DNA of 64,000 bases. Source: Himantopus leucocephalus (taxonomy: Eukaryota > Chordata > Aves > Charadriiformes > Recurvirostridae). Numbering within the stretch: position 1 is the first letter of the stretch; every line of letters begins with the position of its first letter. The notes under the pieces are model-generated. The model had not been told where the DNA came from, did no database searches, and worked only from the letters and a program-made list of their open reading frames with translations. The stretch covers positions 41,302,658 to 41,366,657 of the forward strand of contig RSEF01000003.1 of NCBI GenBank assembly GCA_003993805.1, read 5' to 3'. The position numbers and the translations under genes are program-made. Positions 29,201 through 44,200 of the stretch are shown one piece after another.

Positions 29201-32200
29201 AATTACTTTTCTACTATGGAGAAGTGGAACTCAGATTTTTAAAAGCCTGAGGCCAGAAAAGGCACTTTGATCATTTGATCTGACTGTGTGTTCATCAAAG
29301 ACCACTACATATTTCTGTTAACAGTCAGCCCTGCATTGAACCCAATAACCTATATTTCGCTAAATTTTAACATCTAAAGAGGCGTCTAGTCTCAAGTAGT
29401 ATGCCTTAAGGAGATGAAGTATCCACTCTTCATTGATAGCTCTTTCAAAGTTTAGTTATCTCTGCCTTTAAAGAGTTGTCCCTTTCTGTGATTTATTTGA
29501 AACTAACTCTCAGCTGTTGTGGTATTTTTCTTTGCTGTTCTCTACTGTGCTCTGTGAGTTTTGGGATGTAAGAGCTGGTAGAAGGTAGTTTCCTTGCAAG
29601 GCACTCCTTACGCTGTGACTCCTACTCTGTTTCTCAGCTGGGTTTCCTGTAGATTTCTCGATTTGTGAGGGGCCCTTAGCATTGCTCCTTGTGATTCTTC
29701 TATCTTTGCTGTGGGAACTGACTATTCTTATAGCAGCTGAGCAAAGGACATACTGTCTTGAAAGGGTGTACAGAAGCAGCAAGAGCATCTGAAAACCACC
29801 TATACTATTGACTGCCCTATCAAAAGGGGCAGATTACACAAAAGCATCTGTCCTACAGTCTGCAGATTATGTGGCAGTATCAAGAAGTCCTTTGCCCTAC
29901 ACAGAGTATTGGAAGTGTTGGTTGGTTTGTTTTTTTTCCTTTGGCAGGGGGGTGGGGGTGGTGCATGCACGAAAATTTATCTGCAGAATAATTAATGAGA
30001 TTTTTCATTTATTATTTTTTCTGCTGCTAAATGCCATCTTCATCTTTTTCTTGGAAATATAGTTCTTCTAGTTAAGTCCTGCATGTTTACAGAAGTGGGA
30101 CAGCATAGTTAAAAAGTTAGTGCTCTGTTCTTAATATGCGTTATGGTTTATCTCTTGCAGACATTGCATATGTTATTTTTGGAAAACATGTCTAGAGAAA
30201 TTTTCATAGAACTATCATGCTTTTCGATAAATTTTCTGTTGTAGATGGTAGTAAATTTCAGAAACAGACATTTCTTACTTCTGTATTCTGTAGGGTATTT
30301 CTCTTGGGAAGCAGGTGTGCTTCTGTAAACGTAATCTGATGCAAGAGAGAATGATCCTTTAGAATTCATACAAGACTTACTAAAGAAAAATATTTTTATT
30401 ACTGAATATATATGACTCAAAATTGCTGCTGTCTTTGTATATGCCAGAAAAATGCTGGTTTGCGGTTGAAACTAAGTAGTGCTATCTTATAGAAGTTTGC
30501 ATGGGTACCATGATGTGACCCTTAATAGCAGGAAGTACCTTACTTTTCCTGAATAATTTAAAGTATGATACTTGTCCTTATCTTGAATAATGAAGCATTC
30601 TTTGTTAAAGTACACTAGGTTTGATATTGGATGCTAACAGTTGTTTTTCATTGGCACTTTACTACTGTGAGTAATAAAATTTGGTTTTCTTGGTTTTGAC
30701 TGTTTATATGGGTATCAGTAATTATTTTCACTTACATCAAATGTCATTTAATTGTATTACTTATGATTAAAATAGCTTTGTAGGTACGATTGTATGCGTC
30801 TATTCACTATACTGCAAACTTAAAATCAGGTCTTGGATGTTACAGGTTAGGTATTTCTGTATTAACGTGTTTGTGCTCTATTGCTATGTTTTCTTTCTCT
30901 TTTTTTAGGCTACTGTGAAAACCTGTATGATTTCCATAAGTTTTGCTAAATTTGTCTCCTTTACTTCCATAGGTTGTGTAGCACGAACAGTAAATTCTCC
31001 CAACCAACATCTGTTAAGAACTGATGATGTTATTAGCTGCTGTTTGGACCTGAGTGCCCCCAGCATCTCTTTCCGGATAAATGGTCAGCCAGTTCAAGGA
31101 ATGTTTGAGAATTTCAACATAGATGGCCTCTTCTTCCCAGTTGTCAGCTTCTCTGCAGGAATAAAGTTAGCATCCTGTGTAGTTTTTGGGTTTTTTTCCC
31201 AGTCTGTTTTTTTTTTTTTTTCCTGTATATGTGAGTATGCTGAATATTTCCATGGCTGTCTTTGCTCTCATTTACCTTTCTGACATCTGGTTCTTTGGCA
31301 CGGTTCCAGTTCTTGGATACTGAGAGCTACAAAGAAGTCCTGAAGAGATAGTGCATCTGTTGTTTTTCAGCACACCAGTATATTCAGGTGGTTTGCAGAC
31401 AGACCTTAGAAATGGCTTCTTTATAATTTCTTAGCTGACACATTGCTACGCATTCACTCCAGGACAGTATTTTACCTATATGGGAAGAAAAACATCAGTC
31501 TTTGATATTAAAAATATATTTTCCCTAACTCAGTTGTTATGAGGTAGTAACTACTGTTTGAAGATGCATTATCTGCGCTTGCCTTAAGAAATAGTGGTGG
31601 CACACTTTCTTTTCAGCAGGATGAGTTAATATGAATTCAGTCAATCTTTATTCTGGTTTTCTACAAAATTTCAAGTCACACTTGAGGTTCCAGACTTCTG
31701 CTTCTATTTATTGAATAGTTTGAGACTACAACAGTAAAAAAGATTGTGTGATGTTCCAGTGGGGGGACCAACTTTAGCAGGACTGGCAAAGGTAAATGGT
31801 GAAAGTTGATTTCTGTTGGAGACAGATAGAGCAATGCTCTGCGAGGGATCATTCAAAGACTGTGGTGAATACTACAGAAGCTAAGAGCTATCACACAGTG
31901 GGCATACCAGCCTCTCATTCCAGATACAAAATGCACTTCTTTAGACTTTGCATGGGATAATACAGGAGATACAATGTGGTAAAACTATAGACAGGCATGC
32001 TATGAAATGCAAAACTATAAACTGCATGCTTTATCTCCGTCATAGGAAGTTTTTGACAGAAATTTTGTCATTGCTACTTCATGAGCACCTCATTCATTGA
32101 GTTTTTCAGTAAAAAAAACATATGAAAAGGTCACCATTTTGTAATGAATAAAAGAATGCTTTCCCCTACGTTTCTAATAACAGGACAAGTATATGTTTTA

Positions 32201-35200
32201 GGGAAGAAAATATAGGAGTTTTTTGTATTGTGCCCTAAGGATTTAGTGTTCTGTGAGAGAAAAGAAAGAAAGAACTGTATTCCATGGTTTTCAGGCTCAT
32301 TTCTCAAATGAGGGAGAATGGAGAATTCCTCAATGGAGAGAGTTCAGAGGTGGTTGACTGATTACTCTGGGTTATAATCTCTGCCTTCTGAGACTCAAAA
32401 TGCTCCTGCTTACTTCATAGGTGTGCTAAGAAAACTGATTATTCTATCTCTGTCTTCTCTTTTGGTCTCATGATTTAGAATACCTATACAGAAGTAGAAA
32501 TCAACTGAAAGAAAGGATTTTTTACTTTTCCCCATGTTTTTTGCACCTTCTACTTCATAAACTCCGGCACTAGTTAGAGAAAGTTGAACAGTAAACAATG
32601 CAAATAAGCTGCAACATTGAATTTATTTATTTTTTTCCTTTTTAAAAAAATAGCATTCAATAAGTGTTAGGATTACAAACTGATTAGGTTTGACACCAGA
32701 GGTGCCTCAGTTATCTAAAGTAACTTCCATTGTTACAGGGTACGTTTCTTGCTTGGAGGTCGCCATGGAGAATTCAAGTTCCTTCCTCCACCTGGATATG
32801 CCCCTTGCTTTGAAGCTGTCCTACCGAAAGAGAAGCTGAAAGTGGAGCATAGCCGAGAGTACAAGCAGGATCGTAGCTATACAAGAGACCTACTGGGTCC
32901 CACCATCTCTCTGTCACAAGCAGCTTTCACTCCAGTTCCTGTAGATACTAGCCAGGTATGGAAACTGAAAGATTGCATTTTCATTTTTAACATACATATT
33001 AGAGGCCTACGTTATTTCACATCTGATTGAATTTACAGCTTGTCTCAAACTTGTTATTTCTTGGGATTTGCTTGGTATGTTCCAGTGCAAGAAGTTGAAA
33101 AATGGTGCATAAAGTCTAGTGCTCATGAGAACTTTCATATATTTCAGTTCACAACCACTGTGATAAAGAATGTTTTACCCTTTAAACTTCTTTTTCAGTT
33201 CATAGACATTTTTATTACTGTTTAAGTAAAAGTACTGGAGACTTTGCCTTATGATAAGACTTTTGGACCAGCTTCAGCTCTAATTCTTTACTGGACTTGC
33301 AGTTACTGAGAGTGGTATTTGACTCACTGTGGGCAGTAAATGGCATGCACTGAAGTTATAGGTTGGTTTTCTTTACGTAGTTGCAAAAAGCAGTAATTCA
33401 TTAATACCAAAGAGCTTCATCTCTGATCACAGACGGGAGTTTATTATACACTTGACCAGACTTTGAGATGATACAATTTTTTGTACACTATGTGCTCAGA
33501 TTTTACCCTGTTTAGGAACTTGTTCCTGAAAACACCCACACATAAAAAAGAACAAACCTGCTAGTTTGTTACCATTATGTGCTAAATACAGCAATCTACA
33601 TGTGTCATGTAGTTATTGTTTTGTAGCACCAACAATTAGGGTAAAGTTGTCATGATTCACAGCACTGTATATTTGAGGTCTCTGGCTTTTGAGGTAAAGC
33701 AGACTTGATTTCAAATTTTGGAGGTAGAGTGATGTGCTGTCCTGATTTTACTTGTCACTTGTCATGTCATCTAATTATTATTTTTTAATTTTTTTTATGG
33801 ATTTCAACTCTCAAATGTTTGTATTTGTCTGAAGTATTTTTCACAATATTGCCTCAGTTGTTGAGATTTTTAGCATTTTTTAAGCTGAGAAATGGTATTG
33901 GTTTGAGTAGTTTCTACCCAGCTGTCAGGAATGTATTCCATGCCATTTGGAGGTGTTGGATTTAAAACTGTTTTCCCTTGTTGGTCAAACTCTGGAACTT
34001 GTAAGTGCATAGGCTAAAGTATTTCTGTTGGTTGAAGAATTCTTGCTCACTTTAGTCAGCAAGAACTGAATGATAATTTAGGTTTAGTTGAGAGATCTGC
34101 TTTGTACAAAGTTTGTCTGTTATGAAAGTTTGGGTGACGCTGTCAAGCAACTTGTTTGTAACAGCCTCTTTCTCTCTTCTCTCTTTAGATTGTTTTGCCT
34201 CCCCACCTGGAAAGGATTAGAGAAAAATTAGCAGAGAACATCCATGAACTTTGGGTTATGAATAAGATTGAACTTGGCTGGCAGTATGGACCAGTATGTA
34301 CCTTCCAATTTAATTTTCTGTTAATTACGTAATATTGTTCAGCACATTGGTTTCAGTGTGCTAATGAGACTGCATTTTTTTCCATCCTTCCAAAATTAGT
34401 AATGTTTTAGACCCTTTACACTAAAAATCTGGTATTAAAGCTGTTTGGTGCTGAAATTTTCAGCCAGTCTAACTGCCAGCACAGAAAGCACTTACTGGGT
34501 TTTCACCTTCTGTTTGTTTGTGGGGCAAGAAGTTTAGTTGTCTGGTGGAGTAGCCAATAAAAGCAGTTATTCTTGGTTCTCTTCACATCTACTGACTGAC
34601 ATAACTCTTTCAGAAGTCCCAAACTTATTTTTCATGAAAAATAATATTGCTTATAGGAAATTCCATTAAATCTGCTTTTCTCCTTCCTTCTCTCCACTTC
34701 TTCAGGCTCATTAGGTATTAGGTGCTCCACATAGCTATTTTCTTATCTCTTTCCTACTTTTTTCCTACATGGCTTCTGGCTTTGAAAAAAAATGCAGTCT
34801 ATTTTGTTGATTAGATATTTTTTAAAATCAGTCATAAAAAATTATACAAGCTAGTTATTTGTATCCTAAATGGTGGTGTTTATGAGGAACTATTGCTGTG
34901 AAGAGTGTATAGAAACATACAGGAGATACTAGATGTAAATGTAAAAACATGTATGCATGTATATGAACACACATGTATTCTATATTTGTTAATAAAAAGA
35001 TTTTGGTCTTCTTAGGAGGTCAGATTATAGATTTAATGTAACTGTGCATAGGTATTGTATTTGTTGTAGCATACAGCAGTACTTAAAAAGATTCTTTAAC
35101 AGAGAAGACCTCTAGACTTTTTTTCTGTTGTTGCTTTCCCCACCAAATCAAACACAAAACACCAGTTAAATTAATGTGTCAAAACATTTTAATTGTGGTA

Positions 35201-38200
35201 TAATCATGCCAGCTGTGAAGCAATCTGCAGGAATTTTTAGTGTACCATTACTTCCCATCGAGAATCTAATTGTACAGTTGAACACTATTTTAATTTAAAC
35301 AATATCTAGTAAGTATCAAGTTAAGCAGCAATAAATGCTGTAGTTACATTCAAAATGAAAACAGGTGCTAAATCTTTTAAGTTATTCAGCTTTTGCTCCC
35401 TAGTCTTAGTGTTCTGTGGTTGGATGTGCTCACTTTGAGAGTGTGGCGAAGTATATGCTGATCACCTTCTGGAGATTGACTCCTTTTTCATATTGGTTTC
35501 TCACAGATGGTTTCATCAGTTTAAGCCACTGTTGCCAGTTCTAGTTATATGAATCGATGCACTGCAGTTACTGAGTACTGAGGGAAGGCAAGAAACAGAA
35601 ATTAGCTGGTTTAGATGCACACATGTAAGTGCTCTAATCTTGGTCAGATATGGTCTCTTTAATTCAGAGCAAGATTAATTACATATAGTAGCTAGCTTTT
35701 CTGAAAAAGTGGTGTTTTTTCTCCAAGTCAAAAAGTTTAAAGGCTAAAAAACAGAATGGGTAGGTTCAAATGTCTCTCCAGACTATTCAAAGAATCTGCT
35801 GTAGCTTGTATTTTATATTCCTGCCTACATACCTGTTTCATCAGATCCGGATGCGGTATTCCCACTGCATTTTATACATGAAACAAAGTAAACCAAGAAA
35901 CTTATGTAGCAAAATTAAGGACTTTTGTTAACTGGCTTCATTATCGGTCTGAATATGAGTGGTATTTAGGTGTCCAGCTTGAAATCGTCAGATGCATCTG
36001 CATGTGTTTGTTTCTCTAAAACTTCGCTGTGCATTTAAAACTAGCCACAAAAATTAAGAATTGATAGGTTTCATGAGTTCTGCCACTTATATAATGTATT
36101 TGCAAGGCAGTAGACTTTTATACTATGCTCAGAAAAAAAAAAAGAGGGGGTTGGAAGACAACCTACAAAATATGTTGAATATATAATAGAAGTATTATAC
36201 ATTGTAGCTGTAGAGTGAAAAGAGTGTCACTAGGGGAAATGCAATTAACATTGGAATTCTGAGGAAAACACCTGATGTCCAAGATTAAAATTAGCTGTAC
36301 ACAGATCTAAAGTAGTCTTTCTTATTGGAGACTATGCTGTATCTTTATTAATGCAGATTACCATAGGTTTTAGAAAGCAATCTGCAAGTAAACGTTTTCA
36401 GCATCTGCTAAAAATGTTTCTCATTTTAGCTGCTAATGATTTTGATCAAGTAGCTTGACAGTTGAATTGCTTGTATTGCCTGTCCAAAGAACATTAAACC
36501 CATGAAATGAAGATAAATTTTCCCTGGAAATTGTAAATATTTTTCAATCCAAAACATAAACAAATATCTGCTGTTCAATTTGATAATTATTATATGCTTA
36601 GATTAAAATGCAAAAATATGTTATTCAGAAATCTTATAGAGAAATGTGAGATTTTTTTCATGAGATTAAGTAAACTAGATTGAGTAGTAGTGTACAGTTT
36701 AGTTATTGTTATAGGAAAACACAGAACTGACAAAAATAGAAGATGATAAATAAAAAATAAATTTCAGCTATCAGTGATCCATGTTCATATTCACTCTGAG
36801 AGTACTCATATATAATTAACACTCAGGACTTGAAATTAGAGAAACTTTATAAATATGTTATGGTTTGCAGATGACTGTTTTTCCTTCCCCTGCTCTAATG
36901 CACTATGTTTATGTCCCAATATTATGATTTTATTTAAGTGTAATCTTAGATACTGCATATGGATTTATTGCCATGATGCTAGAGCTTTTTTATTTTAAGA
37001 CATTTACGTTAAAATAGCCAAAGAAAAGCTCTTTTATTTGATGCAATATGCAGGGCAAGCAATTAGTTTACGTGTGATACCTTATTTTTCTGAAAGTGAG
37101 GAATTTCATGACAGTTTATATACTACTGACTTTCTTACCCTTTTTTAACATCAAATCTGATTCTGTATATGAACAACAGATCGAGCTGTTGAGAACAGAT
37201 TATACACAGTTCAATGGTACCAGGTAACCGAGAATTCCTGCCTTGGTCTTTTTCAGCTAAAACAATTTAAAAGCCATCCTGTATTCACCAAATGAGTAAA
37301 TAACAGTTTGGAAAAAGTATAACAATTAGATTTCTTAACTTCAACTGTTAACATTCCATTTTCCTGCAAAATCATCTGATTGATCAAAAGTTGTCAATAA
37401 TGTTGTTTTTTGATAACTTTCACCTTGCAACTTTAAAAATTAATACAAATGATGAGCTTATGGTCCATGAAAGATGGACACAAATGTGTTTCAATATATA
37501 GGTAAAGATGTAGTCTCAGCTGAGCAAATGCTAACACTTTCATTGGGATCTTTTAGCCAATATTTGCAAACAGATGTTTTTTACCAAGCATTCTAGCAAG
37601 ACATAATCTTTGTGGATTTTGTTGACAGAGCTCCAGCATGATAAAGATGCAAAGCTGAGAGCAGTAGAATGTTCAGTGATCCCAGCCTCTCAAGTTGCCC
37701 TTCCTAGTTATGGCCAGTATTAGACTAAAACTGTATAGAAGTAGTGCAGGTTAAAAATATTTTTGATGGTTTCTAAGTTTATAAAATGTAGTATTTTGTA
37801 AATTATATTCCTCATGAGTCTGCTGTCACTACACTTAAAGTAAAATAATGTTCCAATCATTTGTGACTGCTGAACAGTTGCGTTCTGCTTGTATACTACT
37901 GGACATAATTAAGAAACAAACATTTTCTGAATTAAGAGTTAGGCTAGATTTATTCTTTATATCATTACTTTTGTAGGGTAAGGACTCAGTACTATTCATA
38001 TAAACATGGTGCTGAAGATGAGTTGTTATTTTATGGCTCTGCGTCAAAACATAACATAGATTGCACTATTCTTGAACTTTCCTTAATTGTTGTGAACATC
38101 TGTATATTGAAAAGTACAAATTAGCATTTATTCCACTTGAGATCTGCAAATCTGAAGTTTATTTGCAAATGCAAATTCTGCCTTACTTGAACATAATGAT

Positions 38201-41200
38201 CATGCTCTGAGAATACAGAATACTTTCTGTTTTGAAGTGTTGTTCAGTTGAATAATTCTGACAGGATTGTGGTTTGGACTGTTTTTAAATTTATTCTAGT
38301 TTTTAAGACACATTAAGCTTATTTCTTTACCGTCTTTTCAGGTTAGAGATGACAACAAAAGACAACACCCATGCTTAGTGGAGTTCTCAAAATTGCCAGA
38401 GCAGGAAAGAAATTATAACTTGCAAATGTCACTTGAAACACTGAAGTAAGTTGCTAAAACTTTTGAAGCTTATAGTGAGTTTCTTAAGGAGTTGCATTTT
38501 CCAGAATTATAATTTGACATGTGAATTACAATATGATGTGTAGGTGAGGGTAATGATATGAAAATGGGGGAGTGATATACCTTAATGGATGATGTATGTG
38601 GCATTGAAAATGGCTTTGATAGTCGTCTTTTTAGTATCTATGGAATTTCAGAATTATTGTGGTAATGTTGATTATAAAATGGCAACTCAGGCAGTTTTCA
38701 TCTTGTTGGAGGAAAGAAATGGACCCAAGCTTTGAAAAAAAAACCTCTTTGCTTCTTATTTGGTTTAATTGAATTAAGTTTAATTGCTTTTAATTTTCTT
38801 TATTCATAAAGTGTGCTTTGAAAATCAATAGGTATTTTTTGGACATGACTAATGATGGGCTTTGCTTCAGGACCCCTTGCTGCTATTTCTCTGTCATCTG
38901 TGCATGTTGCCACAAAACAGTAGTAGGCATTCCCTCCTTTTGTGGATGGGTGGTTAGATGTGTGAATGTCATGGAAGCTCTCCAGTTGGAATGCTAGAAA
39001 ATTTCAGTGGTATGTTAATGGGTTTGCTCAAGTAACCTAGTTATCTGGCTCACAAAGATACAATTCCGCATTTCAGCTTTGTCAATCAAGAAGGTGTAAG
39101 TTCTTAATTAGCTGCAAATGCATTGAAAATCTATTAGTGTAAGTAATTTCTTCCATATGTAGCATTGTATGGAGCCAGCATGTAAAAATATTTCTCAAAC
39201 TGATAAATGCCCAGTGGTATATGTGGTTCTCTAGCCCCTCCTATTTGCAGTTTATTGAAATCTATTCTTTTCTTTTTTTCTTGTTACAATGTAGTTGCTT
39301 TTTCCTGTTCAGGGCATTAACAAAGGATGAGTATCTGCATGTGATAGTACTTCTCTGGGAATATTTGTACTGTATTATTAAAAAATCTGCCATGTAAACT
39401 GATAGTGCAATACAGCGTTTACACTCATAAGGACTTTATGTCCTCATAGTAGAAAGCTAGGTGAAACACTCCTCCTAAAATTTCTTATAGTGTCCTTCTC
39501 TGGTCAGCTTCTCTGCATTATTTACTGATCCACCATTCCCGCAGTAAGTAAATTACTCGATGAAAAACATATTTATGACCCTCAGTGTAAAACAGTTTCT
39601 GGAGGGATATTTTGGCATTATTTAGAGATAAAGCGTTCAGAGATAAATGGAACACCATTGCAGGCAAGAAAATAAGTTCATATTTGTCTTCAGCTAGATA
39701 TTAGAATTTCAAGAAAAGCTTTTGAGACCCCTGGCAACACAACAATGTGCTAAGAATCCAGAATAGCTTCTTCCTTTCCATTTATAAAACTACAAAAGAT
39801 GATCTTATTAACTTTCCCTACTGTTGGATCTTTTGCTAGAATACTCTACATAATATGCCTCAGGGATCATAAAAATCAGAATCTCAGAATTAAATGCACA
39901 CTGCTAATGTTTCACTAAGTATTAAACAAATTTTAGTAGTCTTTACATGGTTACTGGTTGAGGACCCAATGCTTTTCTAAATCTAACCCTGACAAAAAAA
40001 ATAATTTGGCTTTATAAACGTATAAATTATGGATTAATTTTATTTTGGTAATTTTATTACTTGCTCTAGAAGACAGCCTGTTCGTTAAATGGATAGTATT
40101 CAAAACCTAAAGCATTGAGTTATTCTATGGATTTCAAAATTTGTATGCTTACTGAGCTCAGCCTTCATTTCATTCTTTTATTAGTCCTTGTTTTCTGAAG
40201 TATACAGTTCTAATTTTGCAATATCATGTTGTATTTATCACATAGACATCTATTGTTCAGGGACTAGAATATGAGCATCTTGCTCAGTTCATTTCTGCAA
40301 GCTTGCAAAGGTGGAAAAATTAGTGCACTAATCTATTCTAGATGATCCATACTGTGATGACTTGAATTGTGAGTTACTTTGACTAGTTCTTTACTAGATG
40401 TTTCTAGTCTACCAGCAGTCAACCTTAGTGGGGGAGAATGAGGAAGAGGGAAAAGAAATGTTCTTTTAAAACTTCCTCTAGTCAGCTATATGCTCTATTC
40501 TTTACGATTTGCATACTGCATACTTGAAGTAGTTGCAAGTCACCAAGAAGAACTCTTACTGTAAGTGGGTTTTTTTTCGTTGGTTTGTTGCCAGTTTTGC
40601 TGCCAGCTCAGAGAGGCAGAAAACAAGGAAGTTCTGGGTCATATTATCTGACACAACATTTCTTTTCAATATATTGGGATCTCTGTATATTTTTCGGTGT
40701 GATTGAATATGTTTATGAACTATAAAAATGATATACTATATGAAATGTCAAGACTCAGGAATGAGTTACCTCTGAAAATGTCATGGGATTAAAATATGCT
40801 TGCTCATACTGTTTCTGCACATTCATATATAGATTTTGTAGTTTGATCTTGTACTTTTTTTCATGCTTACTATTTTGTGACTGACTTTCCTGTTTCTACC
40901 TATTTACTCAGCTGTGTGTGATAATTACATGTATCAATATTTTGGTGAGGGTTGCATTCAGCCACTTCGAATTTCTTGTTTAGCTTTGAAGTATTTTAGG
41001 GGTCTTTCAGGTTCTACCAGTATGGTACGCCTTTTTATCCTGCTGTGGCTCTCTGATTTGAATGTGCTGTGTCTGGGTGGAGATAATAGGTTCAAATGTC
41101 TTACATTACAAGAAAATTAGGGTTACCAGGGGTTAACTCCTCTGTACTTCTTTCCACTGTTAGATATGTTCTCTTACTTATGCTGGTGATAGCTGCGTAG

Positions 41201-44200
41201 AAATCGGGTACGATTTATGCGAATTGAAATTTAGCTGCATTAAGTATTCTTAGCAGATAGCGTGTTTTGCAGGAGGCAGCCTCTGCATGTTGATTTCCTT
41301 ACATCTGATTTTACCGTCTAATTTTAAATCAGGGTTCACAGACCATAACAGTAGGATTTACTTCATGTAGCTAGCACTAAAAATATGCTGTAAGAGCCTC
41401 CTTGAGACATATGATCTATCTACCAAGAGAAATACTGCTAGAGCAATATTTATGCTCTTTTTTTCCCCCAGTCATTTCAAGAGCAGTAAATATAGTTAAA
41501 GCAAGACTAGAAAATATTGTTTTAACTAGAGACAAGAGCAAATAAAAACCTTGTTTTCCAGCTTTTTTCTGCTTTGGGAAAACTGGGAGCGGAGTCTGAG
41601 TTTTATACTTGTGATTTCTTCTGTGTAATCACTTTCAATCAAAGATACGGGTGTCACCCTCAGATTTTGAGAAAATGCTGATCCAATTCCAGTGTGGTCT
41701 CTGACTTTTGTCCAAGATTTCTTTTCATTTCAATGTCAATATTTTAGTAACGCACCTAGGCTAAAGACTTGATAACCCAGTAAGTGCAGGAACAAATAAT
41801 TGATGTGTTGCAGATCAAATCCTAGAGATGAATGATATTTAAGATTTATACTGCTGGATAGTGTGACTGTAAGGACAGAAGAGGTCTGAAGTAATCAGAA
41901 ACCCAATTAATATCATTGACCCTGTTGTAAAGTTATGTAAGCGTGTTTGTTTTCTGAAATGAGCTGCATCTTGCAGAGTCAGGCGAATTCTGGCTGCCTG
42001 GGTCAGTGGCTCTGGGGTAGAAGCCCTGTGCTACACGACATACAGTGCCTAGCTTGAATCCTTTTCTCTGAAGTGGATTAATGTGCACATCCATACTGAG
42101 CATTAAGATGGCAGTTTTGGCCTGTTGCTTATCATGCATTCTGCTGACAGTCCTCTTTTCGGTAGCATGTCCTAACAAAATCCAGATCCAATTAAAATCT
42201 CTGAATAACAGCCTTTGTAAAGAAGACACGTTCTAAGGATAACAAGTGACGTTTCCTGCCTTTTTTGCTTTCATCGCCTTTGAAGTAAATAACATAAATA
42301 GATTTTGATATAAAGCAGTATGAATGAGTATATAAGCAGTAAGAATAATTATATAAAGCATAAAAATATATTTCAAGGGCAAGGAATCTTTCAACTGATG
42401 CCTCATATAGATGAAATAGACTGTATGATAGTTCTATTTTGAAGTAGTCCACTCATATTTTTACTGAAATTTTTAAGAACATCTGGTGGCATTTTCTTAA
42501 CACTATCAGAAAGTTTATATAAAAAGGCTGGTGTTGATCTTTCCCTATTATATTGTTGTCATTCCCATAGGTCCCATGTGTTGTACAGGGCCATCTATAT
42601 ACCCAGCAGGACAACTCTGAATATAGAAACATTGGCAGTAATTTATCTCTGATTTCTGTGTCCTAGAACCCTGCTGGCATTAGGCTGCCATGTTGGAATT
42701 ACTGATGAACATGCTGAAGAAAAAGTGAAAAAAATGAAACTTCCAAAGAAGTAAGTTGAAATTCAAACGCATTTTTTTTTGTTAGGCAGTGTGAGTTAAA
42801 TGAACTGTATTTTAACAACTTGATATTTATATTGCTAGTTTTATTGGTACTTGGGTATGCATGTATGCATATGAATTTTCTGAGACTTACACACACCTTC
42901 ATCCACACCTTTTCTTTTAGGTGTTTACAGTCTGACGTGTAGACAAAGTTTAGGTTTTCCATGATTCATTGAATGTCTGACATTCATTGTTGCATAGTTC
43001 TTTTATATCTGGAGTGAACTGTAGAAACTTGATAAAGATTTTTTACCGCAGACGTGTCAACGTATTTTGCTGTGCTGCAAATATTTAATGGCAACCCTTT
43101 TTGAAGACCCTAGAATGGCCATTTAGTGACTTGAAGTGGAGAGGACTGGTAAAGCCACCTGACTTTTTCCTGAGTGATTGGATGGCAACAGCATTGGTAG
43201 GACTGGGCTTGGGCTGGTATGGTATAGTGGCCTCCGCTACTGCAGCTCTGAAAACAGCTCTCATGGCCTAGCCAAAGTGCCCTGGCTTCTTGCTTAGCAC
43301 CAGTGTGCCCCCCCAGTTTAGGAATGAAGAGCTGGGAGCTTTAACACAGTTGAAAGTAATGGGACTGTAGTTGGTGACAAGCATATGACAGCCCTGCAGC
43401 CCAACATACATTTGAGCCCATGGTTTATAAGTTTGTCTAGATTGGTATAAAACTCAGTGGGCTAAAGGAGGACTATAATGTGTATAAAACCAGAAAGGTA
43501 AAGGTCACAGTTTCAGTATGAGAGAACTTCTAAGTGTTGTTATTCCTGAATTTAAATTAGTAATTTAGTTTCCTTGGTTATGACTAAGAGCAATGGTAAG
43601 TGCTAATACATACATACAATGGATTGAAGAAATGAGTAAAAAGGAAAAAATAATTGTGGTAACATTCTTAATAGCATCGGATGTTCGTTGAGCAAAAATG
43701 GAGCAAATATTTTGTGATCTAGATACGGGTCTGCAGCTATAAGGCTGGATCACATTTTTTGTGGGATAGAGTCCTAGAGAGAAGAAGGGTTGCTCTTTCA
43801 CTGTTAGATTACACTTAACCATAACAAAAAGTTACAAGAGGTAGCGTGTGAAAAGCTAAATTTTTGATGAGAGAAAAGATGTCACTTCCTGTGTTTGCCA
43901 GTTACTTCTGTTCCTGTAAATGATACAAATACATTATCCCAACACTTTTTCAATTTTCCTGTGATAATTTAGTAGGTTCTCATATCTGCTTGACACAAAA
44001 GCTTTATGCTATTATGAAAAACAAAAGCAACAGATATCACTTGAATGTAATTAGCTCATCTGCTCTGCTTTCTAAGAAATTTTTCGACCTCACTTTGTAT
44101 ATGTTTGTCTGTCTTCTTAACCCTTTGCTTTTTTCTTTTCTGCCATCCTGTTGTAACAATGAAGATTATGAAATACTAAGAACGAGTTTGTTTGTGTCAG

